DNA of 64,000 bases, from positions 3,100,001 through 3,164,000 of the forward strand of contig JAUCEF010000017.1 of assembly GCA_033558025.1 (NCBI GenBank), written 5' to 3'. The notes below the pieces were generated by a model that did no database searches, was not told where the DNA came from, and worked only from the letters and a program-made list of their open reading frames with translations. Numbering within the stretch: position 1 is the stretch's first letter; every line of letters starts with the position of its first letter. The stretch comes from Phytophthora sp. 'mugwort' (taxonomy: Eukaryota > Oomycota > Peronosporomycetes > Peronosporales > Peronosporaceae). The position numbers and the translations under genes were made by a program. Of this stretch, positions 1 through 10,420 are shown one piece after another.

Positions 1-161
1 CTATCAGAAAAGAGTTGTTCTGGCTGGACCTTTTGACTCGTCTGGGAACTCGTGGTCCTCTTACTCGCCGTAGCGCCTGTAGTTCCGTCGTGACCCGTGT
101 TGAGGCTAAGGGAACAATCATGCCGCCCTGTCCTTGAAGTTCAAGATGAGGCCGAGATCAT

Positions 162-1236
162 TCATCTTGTCGCGACCGATACCATGGCGTCGCTAGTGTC
201 TTCGATCACTTCAAGATGATTGTGTCCGCCTTGAGGTTTTGAAAGACGAACCGTGCGATGGTCATTCCGTTGTTGGTGACCGAGCCGCTCATGGTGTTGA
301 ATACAGTTGAAGACGCTGGGATAAATTTCCGACCTAACTCGACATTTGCCGCGAGCATCGCGCTGTTGATGACACCCTTGGAGGCGCCGCTGTCTAGGAG
401 AGCCTCGAACGTCTCTACGCCGCGACTGATCTTCACCTTGATGCGCAGCGGTGCACTTTTCGTGCTTTTCCACAAATTTACGAACTTCATTTCCCCACCG
501 CTGTACGCGTCTGAGTCTGCGTCTGAGTCGTTGTAGATGCGTGGGTATCCTTTGCTCTCTTTGCGCTTCGGTCGGGGCTGGGCTTCAACTCGTTTGTGCT
601 CTCCGCTTCCTTCTTATTGACGGTGTAGCAATCGCTGGTATTGTACGAGGCCGTCTTGTGAAAGGAGTAAGACTTCTCACTCTTTTTTTGCTGCCTGCGC
701 CGTTTGTTTTCTTGTTGTCATCCTTGTGTCGGTTCTTCTGCGGATCTTGTTGACCTCGGCTCTTTTCCGTGCGCTGGTCCGTATAGCTCTTGTTTTTGTC
801 CCGGGCAGTCAGCTGCCGCTCCGCTTTTTGGTGCGCGTGAAGTAGAGTACCAGTTCACTAAGTCGGCCAAACACGGCGCCGGATGCTGCCAGCTTTTCTT
901 GCCAAGCGCGTGGCATTCCGCGCTTGAAGTACTTGCACTGCTCACCTCGGGGATCTCTTCCGCATCCTAAGGAAGCTCTGCAAACATGCGGATGTTCTCT
1001 TTCAATCGCTGGGGGAACTTGAGCACCGTCTCGTCGCGGCGCTTCGTCATTGTGCGCAACTCGTTCTCGAGGACTTCGCTGAAGTCGTGGGGGGGGGGGG
1101 GGCAACAACAGGCCCACGTCCGTGAAGAATTCCTCGAATGACTTATTTTCAGCCACGGCATCTTGGTCGACGCTTTCGACGTCGGTTTCGAGGTCGCCTT
1201 CGATAAGAGCGACAAGGTTGTGCGCCTTCTGCTCAT
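162..1236 (-). mobile_element. Degenerate gag-protease retroelement relic
   Basis: Remains of an LTR-retrotransposon polyprotein read on the minus strand. The upstream part (about 1236-500) is split over several frames. It includes a gag-like stretch with the segment ENELRTMTKRRDETVLKFPQ, followed by a basic region. The downstream part (490-206) is a retropepsin-like domain. A 14-base G run at 1089-1102 lies inside the gag part and breaks its frame. No reverse transcriptase or integrase is seen; they would lie left of the window. The order gag then protease fits Gypsy-type elements, but with no RT the superfamily is inference. Confidence 0.6.
206..490 (-). pseudogene. Retropepsin-like aspartic protease fragment
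   Basis: A 94-residue open frame with an ATG start contains the retropepsin active-site triad in the context LLDSGASKGVIN (about residues 31-42), preceded by a short beta-rich stretch typical of the family's N-terminus. Retropepsins cut the Gag-Pol polyprotein. At 94 residues it is close to the size of one protease domain, but it stands alone between broken frames. It is best read as part of the surrounding retroelement relic rather than a host gene. Confidence 0.6.
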
Positions 1237-2142
1237 CCGTCCACTGTGTTTTTCTACGACCGAGGCTACGAAATTGACCGCTCCACTTAAGCCAGTCGCG
1301 CGCGCTGCCGCCCGTGAATGTTTTGATCTTTATCTTTGCTTTTCCGCTTCGGTGTTGGCAGTGGTATGCGTGATCACCAGCTCGCAGATAACGTATTCGA
1401 CTTCCTCCTTGCGCCCCATGCTTGTATGACGCTTGGTTCTCTTAATTCCGATTCAGAATTGATACATCAAAATGACATGCCCTTGGCTTGCATAGGGTCT
1501 ATCGGATCCACGAGGCCTTGCTTGAGAGGGACTTGTGAGGCTTGAGGTATAAGTGAAGAATGAATTATTTCTTAGACGGGCCTCGTCCTGTCTTGCTCTC
1601 GTGCATCTAGACTAGCTTCATCTGACCGCTTGCTTCTCCATAGTCAGCCTCTTCTCCATCAGTCCTTAAGACATCATTCAGTCATATCAAGCGGGGCGCG
1701 AGCAGCTGAAGTCTTTGGTTATCCTGTTCGTAACGGGACAGTTAATCCCCTCTTTTTTTTAAATGTGATTTTTTGCGCATTTTGCAAACTGCTTAACCAA
1801 TGGTTAAGTAGAGAAATCACAGTTCAGAATATCACGGGCGAGAGGATTGTCTATACATGTAAACATACATACAAAGTAGATTATAATTATGAAACTACAA
1901 AAAGTTGTTAAAAATAATGTGATAAGAATTACAGCGTCCAATAGCAAACTTGGCCTTGAGCTTTTTTAAGGTGCGGACCGGCGACTCGATCATGCGCTCG
2001 CTGTACCTAGATAACTGTAAAATCAAGCATTGCTGGAGCGACGCGCACTATGCCTTCCTCCGCGCACTGTTTCGATAGACGCCAATCGCCAGTTTCCCAC
2101 AGGAGTTCACGACTCCAGCTATTATACTTAAACGTCGGCGAA
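1237..2142. other. No recognisable gene
   Basis: This stretch separates the retroelement relic from the transporter pseudogene. It holds AT-rich tracts around 1750-1930 and only short frames without family resemblance. I see no RNA gene or terminal repeats. Confidence 0.5.
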
Positions 2143-4321
2143 ATGGCTTATTCATATTCAATAGGGGACAGCGAATCGCCAATCCAGTACGATAGCGGAG
2201 ATTTGTTAAGGCCACAAGGAGCGGTGGCCCTGTGGCCACATGGGTGCAAGCTGCGCTCAGACAACCTGCCAAAGATGGAGGTGCGCTTCCTCAACGTCTC
2301 CATCTCCGCTGACATCATCGTGAAGGACGAGACCAACCTCAAGACCGACTACCGTCAAAATGGCTGCAGTCCACATGAACGCTAAGAGACGCGCGGAGAC
2401 CAACAAGATGTTGAGGAACGTGAGAGGCCCGCTGAAGCCAGGAACCGTGACGCTGGTGCTGGGCCAACCGGCTCCGGCAAGTCCTCACTGCTCAAGCTTT
2501 CTGAGTGGGGATTCCCGAAAAAAACAAACGTATGGGTAGGTGACGTGCAATGGTACATCCGCAAGATGAACTCCGCGAACGGCTGACGCAACTCGTCTCG
2601 TTCGTTGTCCAGCGCGACAAACATTTCCCCACGCACTGTCAGGAGACGCTGGCATTCGCCGACGCTGTACTCGAAGTGCGCCGTGCTACGTACAAACATT
2701 ACCCCGCTATTGTGATCCGGCAGCTTGGGCTCGAGAATTTGCCAGAACACCATTCTAGACAAGGCCACGCTGAGCGGCGTATCGGATAGAAAATGCAAAC
2801 GCGTGACGATGGGTGGTGAGATTGCGTTCTGCAATAGGTTTGTACTAGTGATGGACGACATCAGCACCGGGCTGACAGCGCCTCAACGTTCGACATCGTC
2901 TCGACGCAGCGCAGTCTGGCCAAGACGCTGAACAAGACGGTGTGATGTCATTGTTGCAGCCGTCTCTGGAGCTGTTTGCGTTGTTCGACGATATGATGCT
3001 GCTGGACGACGGGTACGTGATGTATCACGGCCCTCGATCGGAGGCGTTAAGCTACTGAGGGTCTGGGCTTCACATGCCCTGCGAATTGTGATGTCGCCGA
3101 TTCTTGCTTGACTTGGGCACGAACAAGCATCAGCAATGCATAGTGGGCAGTTGTCTGACGACGACAAATGAGTTTGCCGGAGCGTTCGTATCTGATACCC
3201 GAGGCAGCATAATGATCTGGGAGTTAAGGCCTTAAAGCTGGTGAAGTACTTCGAGACAATTGACAGTGCGGCGAAGCTGGACGTGATGCAGCATCATTGA
3301 TGCTGGAGATGATTGGTGTGGGTGTGGGCAATGGCACCGGGGAGAAGACGGACTTCATGTCACTGTTCGAGGATGGAGAGCAGTGGGGTCAGTTGAAACA
3401 AAACAAAAAATAAAGGAATCTGGATCGTGAAGGTGTTTCTCGACCGTCATTGATGATACCTGCGTTGGTGTTTAAATGCAAGTGTGCTGCCAGCAATTGA
3501 ACACAGGCATTGTTTATGACCAAGAGGTGATCTGATTTATACTGACGAACCCTCTCGTACAACTTGACCCGTGTCGCGATCTCACTTATTTTGGTTCTTG
3601 CACTTGGATTACGTACGGTGAATCTGGGTACAGGTCGTACCAGGGTGTCACTCGGGTCTGGGTATGGTATACATGGGTGCCGTTAACATCACGTTCATCA
3701 GCTTCAATGGCGTCCTATCCATCACGTCAAAGGAGCGAACTGCGTACGGTCTCAGACGTACAATGCGTTTTGGTACGTTTTCAGCTCCACGCTGGTTGAG
3801 ATCCCGTACTGTTTTTGGTATTTCAATGGTGAGTTTCTACCCAGTGGTCCGGTTTACTGGCACCGCCGCGTTCTTCACGTATGGGTTCACCCTGATGCTA
3901 ATCGTGACTCTGATGGCGTATTTCGGTCAGTTCCGCATCTACTTGCTGCCGACCTTGGATGTGGCATCGTTTTTTATGGTGCTTGTTTACGAGTTTCAAT
4001 CCTCCAGCCGTCTCGATCATCGGGGGCTACAAGTGGCTACACGACATCACCCCTCACAAGTACGCCTTCGCTAGTCTTACTGCGGTCGTAGTCGGCGACT
4101 GTCCCGCCGATGGCGGCGGCAGTGACCGTGATTGCCAGCAAATGGCGGGAATTCACCAAAGTCTGCCCGACGGCATCACGTTGAATGAATACTTGGAGAC
4201 CAACTACCTCGTCAAGCATAGCGAGATCTGGCAGAACTGTGGGTTCCTTGCCACATATCGCTGTGTACTCCGGCTCTCAATGTTGCTGGCGCTGCGTTAC
4301 ATGAATCACCAGACGAGGTAG
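2143..4321 (+). pseudogene. PDR-type (ABCG) transporter pseudogene
   Basis: This is a relic of a pleiotropic drug resistance ABC transporter, a plasma-membrane efflux pump. Recognisable pieces occur in order: the N-terminal KMEVRFLNVSISADIIVKDE-type segment (about 2270-2330); a Walker A region near 2450-2500, where the frame shifts inside the motif (GSGKSSLLK is in a different frame from the residues before it); a Walker B/D-loop remnant (VMDDISTGL, about 2850); H-loop-like sequence with LLQPSLELFALFDD (about 2950-2990); a transmembrane ABC2-type segment (3664-4000); and the C-terminal end LLALRYMNHQ just before the stop at 4319-4321. Intact members are about 1,300 residues or 4 kb. Here about 2.2 kb remains, so a large central part is deleted as well as frameshifted. 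It is clearly non-functional. Confidence 0.8.
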
Positions 4322-4639
4322 ACATTGAATTAATTGCAGCAAAAAGTAATTGTTTTTTAATACTGGGAATACCAACAGCTCTCAACGGATTATTCATGTC
4401 GGCATTTTTGCATTTTTGAAAAAACTAGGAGCTTATTGGTGAACTTAAGTATATGTAAGTAATGCTTGTAGTAGCGTGTTGGTAAACTTGTTGATACTGC
4501 ACATAACCTCATGCACAAATTGTAGTCTGTGCTTGGGTTGGGTGAGAATGCTTAAGTGAATTGTTGAGTTTGGACGCGAGCAGTGCGGGCTGGAGAATAA
4601 CTGAGGTAAACCAAATGTCAATACAGCAATGGCTGCTTT
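4322..4639. other. AT-rich spacer, no gene
   Basis: A short spacer separates the 3' ends of the transporter relic and the convergent RXLR frame. It contains poly-T and poly-A tracts that could serve as 3' ends, but nothing specific is recognised. Confidence 0.4.
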
Positions 4640-5755
4640 TTATGACGATACCGTCATAGCAAATTTAAGCGCAGCTACCGGCTCATTCTCAGTAAACAAA
4701 TTCTTTACCTTCTTCAGCACGGCATTTCCGCGGCTTGCTGCAAACGCCAGCGTATACGCTTCCAGAAGTTTAAATTTGGGATCGGTTGTCGGCAATCCGA
4801 AAACCCGCTCCCAGTTAGTAGTAACCGGGCTCGCAATTCGTTTCCCGAGTTCGTCTGGCATGATTTTCTTCGTGACCATCCATTGCTTGAACAGTTCAGT
4901 CTGCAGCTTCCCAGCGAGCGTCTTCATCTCTGGGTCGTCCTTGAACGATAGAAAGAATGTTCCAAAGTCCGTCTCTTTTTTCTTGTGGGTCGTTAGCAAG
5001 AGATTCAAGGTATCCAAGCTGGAAAATGAGTCCTCCCCCATCTTGTTCCTGTACATCTCGGTGTATTTAAGCCACTGGGCCAGCTTTTGGGGATCTTCCA
5101 AGGCATCGTCTGCAAAACGTAAAGTGGTAAAGACTTCCGTAGGCGGTTCATGGACCCTCAACCACTCAGTATTCATCAGGTCGCCCGTAGATTTCGTGGA
5201 TGCCTTGAGCATCTTCAATTGCATTGTGTTTGCGAGACTCTTCATGCCGTGGACATGGCGAAGCGACTGGAAAAGCGTGACCAGATCTTCGCTTGACTGG
5301 GACTTGTGTAGCAGGTTAAGCAAATGTTGGTTGGAGAACTTGTCCGCCCCATTCGCCTCCCTGAACTTGTTCGTGTACAGGAGCCACTCTTTGAACACCG
5401 CGTTATTTTCAAGATTCACTCCAGTCTCGGACAAACGTAAACGTTTGAAAACGTCTTCCGGGTTCTTGTTCAAGATCTGCATCACCTTGGCAGCAAATTG
5501 ATCCGTAAGCGTTAAGATGCTTGAAATGCCAGCTCTCTCTTCGTCGCCCTTGTCCTCGTTGTAGATCTTGTACGGCAATCGTAGAAGCCGTTTTGAAGTT
5601 GGTGCCTTCTCCAATGCAGCCAGTGCGGGTGGGCCGGCGAAAGCGATGTTGGAATTGGCAGAGTCGATGGTAACTGAACGAGCATCGATCCCAGCAACAA
5701 GGAACACGACTGAGAAGATGGCGCACAGGAAATGGATGGTTGGGCTCGCGTGCAG
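4640..5755 (-). CDS. RXLR-dEER effector frame lacking an ATG start
   Basis: The frame encodes a secreted host-translocated effector of the RXLR family. Counting from the CTG at 5755, it has a hydrophobic signal-peptide-like segment at residues 7-23, RLLR at 56-59, and DEER at 71-74. A helical C-terminal region of about 290 residues follows, with repeated W/L/Y-containing units that resemble LWY modules (about residues 100-350). The 371-codon frame is uninterrupted, yet no ATG lies in frame before residue 90 or so. The only upstream near-starts are this CTG and a GTG at 5815. The CTG falls exactly where an ATG is expected before a signal peptide, so a start-loss mutation is the simplest reading; non-AUG initiation is the alternative. 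A 14-base G run lies 100 bp upstream (5851-5864). Such effectors normally act inside plant cells; no function is assigned here. Confidence 0.7.
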   Translation of the reverse strand: MHASPTIHFLCAIFSVVFLVAGIDARSVTIDSANSNIAFAGPPALAALEKAPTSKRLLRLPYKIYNEDKGDEERAGISSILTLTDQFAAKVMQILNKNPEDVFKRLRLSETGVNLENNAVFKEWLLYTNKFREANGADKFSNQHLLNLLHKSQSSEDLVTLFQSLRHVHGMKSLANTMQLKMLKASTKSTGDLMNTEWLRVHEPPTEVFTTLRFADDALEDPQKLAQWLKYTEMYRNKMGEDSFSSLDTLNLLLTTHKKKETDFGTFFLSFKDDPEMKTLAGKLQTELFKQWMVTKKIMPDELGKRIASPVTTNWERVFGLPTTDPKFKLLEAYTLAFAASRGNAVLKKVKNLFTENEPVAALKFAMTVSS

Positions 5756-7602
5756 TTTCCCGTATCCCTCTCGAGGGTTGTGGCGAAATGCGAAGTGTGG
5801 TCCAGCACCTCGCACCTCGTATCTCTAGACCCATGGATGTTCTAGAAACCGGGGGGGGGGGGGGATGGACATGTGTTTTACTAGAAATGTTGATGACGAG
5901 AAACTCAAATTCGCCAAGTTCCAGCACCTCCCAACCTTTAAATATGCCCGTCAACAGGGGCTGTATCGCAGTGCCACTGTTTTTTTTATCGGCCGTCGAG
6001 TTGCGGTTCTAGCAGACCAGATAAACTTCCGGCAATCTGGCAAGCCCGAGTGCTGCCACCGGGGGGGCTGCGCACGAACGCGTTGAGACAATTCGATGCA
6101 TAGGAACGAATGGATATCCATCGTCCCGCAGCATGCAAAGATCGGTTGCTGGGTATTCTGATGATGACCTCGCTTTAGATCTAATAGCCCGTCGTCTGGC
6201 GAATGTCCGTGGCTTTAGCTAGCACTCCAAGGAACAGAGGACTGAAAGTCTCAACCCTCTTACTGAAATCGGCACGACCAGTACAAGTTCTATATGCAAG
6301 CAACTGACTAATGGATAGTACTGTGTAATTTGAAAAGCTTATTGCATGTAAGAGTACCTCAGTGTAGATGCCTACATGTATTACGTGTAGACGATAGAAA
6401 AGGGAGGGAAAGGTTTTCCGTCCTGTGCTGTAGCACGTTCTGCAAATCAATAGCACTATAACATAGTGACACTTCTTATTTTTATGTAGCAATGCAAACT
6501 TTGCATGGTGGCTTTCTACATGTGCTCGCTATTGGTTCAGTCACACAAAATGTATGCTGGGAGTTATCTTGCCTAACACCAAGTTGATCACAGATCGCTT
6601 CCGAAGATAGGATAGGATTACAACCAATAAGGATTTCAAGCTCCCGTGGAAGCATCGTGGAACTTAGGGTAAGTATTGTATACCGTTGATGATCACATCC
6701 TAGATGCGTTATACTGACTTGATTCCCGCGGCCATGGATTTGAGAGGGAATAGAACATTAAAAATCGTGGACAATGCACGCGAGTGAATTTGTTACCATA
6801 AAGTGCAGTCAGTGTCCGCCCTCGTGTCCTCCTACAGCGCCCCAGAGGAACGGGTCCCCATCGTATTTAGAATGCTATGCATGCTATGCACATGGACACG
6901 TTAGCCGCCTTTTTGTATTAAATGTCGATCATATTGCAGCGAGCTACAGTTCCCCCTCGCCAATTTAGTATCTGTGAAAGCTAATTATCCTAATTCATTG
7001 AGTCATCCACCGACTTCGGTTCCAATAACTGTCTGTATGCACCCGTGTCCAATGCTCGTTCTGATAGTTCATAAATTGTTTTACATAATACGAATAGCTT
7101 TTACTGAAGATATTAAATTAGCGAGGTGGATCTGTACTAACGTGGCAAATCACAAGGATATATGGGCATGACGGCAGCTTCAACAGGGTCCGATGGCGAG
7201 AGCAGGGACGAAATTATTCAAAATCGCGCGCAGATTCGTTCCTGCTCTTCTTTCGAGTATCCAGGTGGAGGTCAGATAAAGTCCGTATCGACCTGTTCCC
7301 TCAAGCCAGGTGATAAGTACCTTCCTGTTATGCATGCATGTATGTATGCTTACAGAGCTGTATCGTACACAAACCTGAAAGAAACCAAATGCGAACGTGC
7401 TTGAATTTTTCAAAATGGAATGTCCATTAATGCAGTCAGAGGCCGTTTATAGATCTCATTGCGTATTTTGAAGATGGTCTTGCACAATTCATATGTAGAA
7501 CGAATGTGTTGGACCGTTGTTGGAACGCATTTAAAATAATCCTACTGTACTTTACAAATACAGGCGTCTTTTGAGATTGGAGATCGCACACGGGAGAGTG
7601 GG
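5756..7602. other. Intergenic, no convincing gene
   Basis: The stretch opens with the 14-base G homopolymer at 5851-5864. The rest has mixed composition and several short frames of up to about 100 codons. None has a recognisable domain, codon pattern or promoter motif. The last few hundred bases probably belong to the 5' region of the Crypton relic that follows. Confidence 0.45.
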
Positions 7603-9234
7603 TTGATTATGGAGTCCTCGGGTGAGGATAATTCGGCTGAGGTGGTCGCAGATACGAAGTCTTTGGCTGAGGACGTCCTGGGCATGGTGTCGTTGGACGA
7701 GGAGGTCCATAACGTATTAGATAACTTCATTGAGAAGAAGTCGAATTATGTCTACTCGTACGGCATCAGCAAATACGTTGTATGGCTTCATGGTAACAAG
7801 GCTTCTCTATTAAATCCAGCCTTACAAGCTCAACTGCATGTGACTGATGCTTCACTGCAGTATCCAGCGGTGCGGGAGTTCATAATTTCACACCCTTCAA
7901 CGTCTCCGGTCAACATTGAAAGAGGTACTTCAAAGGATTTCCAGCGATTTCTAATGTCTGCGAAAGGTTAACGGCGAGCGGCCTGGAAATCGGTGTATAG
8001 CTATATGCGCTCACGTATATTCCATCTCTATCGTATTTATGAAGTCACCATGCCAGTTGATTTTGTGGCAGATATGAATTTTATTTTTAAAGGTCTGAAG
8101 CGAACAGTGACCAAACGTTGAGTGAAAGTGGGCAGAGAGTAACAGAGGATAAAGAACCGCTAGAGTTGTCTATGTATCAGCTCATATGAAAAGCGATGCG
8201 ACAGCAATCTCGAAAAGAGTATATTTTGCTCATACTTTTCTGGTCCTGTCGAGGAATTTGATGTGCCGGGCTGGGAACCCTGTATCTATACGGTATCAGC
8301 ACTTGCAATGGCACCAAGATGCACTTGCGATTCGATTCGCTCACATGAAAAATGATCAAGAAAGCGAGCGTCCACGGGATACCCCCGACACGTGTATTAA
8401 ATCCGCTGCAGCCCGATGTATGCCCTGTGCTCTCGATGGCTATATATATGTCCGTGTTTGGTTTCGACTCGAGCTCACTGTTGTTTTCCGGAAACAATCA
8501 ATACGATCGTTATGCAAAGACTTTGAGGAGAACACTCTCCTTACCTGAGGTCGTTGACACTTTGTCTGGGTCTGGCTTAAATTCTACTGATTTTGGATCT
8601 CACTCTGCGCGCAAAGGCTACTCCTTTCATTTCTAGCTGTTTTACTGCTGGACCATCATCAGCGCCAGTATGTTTAAGAGCAGGTTGGAGCCTCCCAAGT
8701 GTGCAAGACACATACGTTCGGTATGAGGCAGCAGGAGATACGGTGGTTGGACGATTTGTAGCAGGTCTTTCTTTTGAATCGCCCAATTCCGCACCCCCCC
8801 CCCCCGTTTCTTAAGACGCTGGATGACGCAGTGAAGAAAGGAGTGGACATGTGTTTCCCGGCGTCTTCACGAGGCATGCAGCCCACATGCGTTTTCTTTT
8901 TGGCGCCTTGGTTTATCACTCCGAGTAACTGAATAATATTCTCCATTCACTCCATCTGGTTTTCTCGTCCGCATTATTCCGCGGTCCGGAAATGCTAGCC
9001 GCACTGCGGGAACGAGTCTCGTGCTGCTGTTCTCACGAAAGTCGTTCGATTTTCCCCACAGGTGTTTCTCCACACGTCGGTATTCTGGTTGCTATGCAAC
9101 ACCAAGCTGACCAACTTCCTGAGGTGGTGACGACTCTGAAGGAAATGGTGCCCGCTCTAGCTGCACAAATCAATGACACGCTGAATAATAGACAGATTGA
9201 CAATGGGTTAGCCACCAGAAACTCAGTGAACTAA
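7603..9234 (+). mobile_element. Degenerate Crypton-like tyrosine recombinase element
   Basis: Cryptons are DNA transposons that encode a tyrosine recombinase. The N-terminal portion is an open frame (7603-7968) that ends in a stop. The recombinase core continues in shifted frames at 8186-8548 (motif NLMCRAGN...WHQDALAIRFAHMKNDQ) and at 8352-8636, which ends with the catalytic-type box GSHSARKGYSF (His-x-x-Arg). Downstream come an AGWSLPSVQDTYVRYE-type segment holding the candidate catalytic Tyr (about 8685-8730) and a C-terminal coiled segment (8992-9231). A C12 run (8794-8805) breaks the frame. At least three frame changes make it inactive. I could not identify element ends; Cryptons lack terminal inverted repeats. 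Confidence 0.7.
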
Positions 9235-9887
9235 GCAATCCGAGCAGCAATAAATGAAACTGGCATTATCGATTTTTTTTTATTAATAAAAATATATTCG
9301 GTAAGGCCAGTTTATAATATTCCTGCAGCCTGCGCGGTCAGGTTCGCCGTCCACGTCTGGCGACAATGATAATCTTACACACAGTCCTCCCCTCACTTGA
9401 TCAAGCCCGTGGCATGCTGCATTCCGCAACACAAAGTCTTCGTATCCTCCATCACATGCAACCGCACGCGTCGCAAAGAGTAGCTACAATGGTCAACAGC
9501 AGTAAATATTTTGCGTAAGAGCGACATGTCCTCCCGTGATAATATATCCTAATTGCATATATCATCAGCTCATTTACCTGCATGCGGCTACCAGGATACG
9601 TGTCCACAACGTTGTGTCCTTTTGATTTTTGTATAGCGTGCCACGATAGACAGTACGCGGAGAGCCTGTTCGCTTTTTAATGCGTGTGATACGCAACCGG
9701 GCCCGAAGCGAGTTAACTTACTACTGAGGGTCGCGCGTACATAGGCCAAATCATAGCGTGCTATACATTACCAGGTCACAACCGAAAGCTGTGGTGTCCT
9801 CGTAAACGCTCTACAAGCAAGCCACATCAATATCAGAATAGCATTCGTTGGTCTAACACAAACCACTCGCTGTCAGCGCGCTCTGCC

Positions 9888-10035
9888 GCCAGCGCGATCA
9901 AATCGCTGGCGCCATCTGTAATGCGCCACCGCCAGCGCGGTCAAACCACTGGCACCACCCATGAGCTGATGGCGGCGCGGCCGCACCACTTGCGCTGTCC
10001 ACGCGCTCTGCCGCCAGCGCGATCAAGTCGCTGGC
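9888..10035. repeat. Three spaced GCCAGCG...CGCTGGC palindromes
   Basis: Three 23-bp imperfect palindromes lie at 9888-9910, 9931-9953 and 10013-10035. The first and third have perfect 7-bp arms (GCCAGCG / CGCTGGC) around a 9-base centre. The second has 5-bp arms (GCCAG / CTGGC) around a related centre. The flanks of the first and third are also similar (CTCTGCC before, GCC(A/G)TCTG after), so the unit is a longer dispersed repeat. The function is unknown; protein-binding sites or the foldback units of a small element are both possible. Confidence 0.6.
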
Positions 10036-10399
10036 GCCGTCTGCAATCGCAGCGCGGCGTTCTTGTTTTTGTGAGTGGCTTCTTTACGATACCTTTGAAA
10101 ACACATATGCAAATGTAGAGGTTTGGTCCTGTTGGATTCGGTCCAACGAAATCGTGTATTTTGAAACGTACTTCGTGATTCGTATAGACATCAATCTGAA
10201 CTTCACGAAAACATTGGACAAACCGTCCGACACAACATACAAAACGAGAATTTGATCTAACACATTCAGGAGAATCTATAGTTTGACTTCCGACACTAAG
10301 ATATTTCTTCTCGGATGCGAACATTTCGGTGCTGTTGGACTGACTCCTATCCTGCTAACTTGTTTAGACATCTTCAGGTGATACTTAGTTTTTGAATTG

Positions 10400-10420
10400 C
10401 CCCCCCCCCCCCCCCCCCCC
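10400..10420 (+). repeat. C21 homopolymer
   Basis: A run of 21 consecutive C residues lies in otherwise AT-leaning sequence. Comparable G or C runs occur at 1089-1102, 5851-5864, 8794-8805, 15296-15306 and 23008-23034. The lengths should be treated with caution because such runs are prone to sequencing error. Confidence 0.8.

Noticed and set aside
4629..5501. Long plus-strand frame of 290 codons opposite the RXLR frame
   Set aside because: It is the antisense shadow of the effector frame; it has no domain or signal, and the minus strand explains the sequence fully.
5409..5954. Minus-strand frame of 181 codons overlapping the RXLR N-terminus
   Set aside because: It is a shifted-frame shadow rich in Pro/Arg/Ser, runs through a G homopolymer, and has no family resemblance.
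6181..6492. Possible small minus-strand gene
   Set aside because: It lacks a promoter, domain or coding-like composition; it is consistent with chance in AT-rich DNA.
9888..10035. CRISPR-like array from regularly spaced palindromes
   Set aside because: There are only three units with unequal spacing (43 and 82 bases), no identical long repeats, and the genome is eukaryotic.
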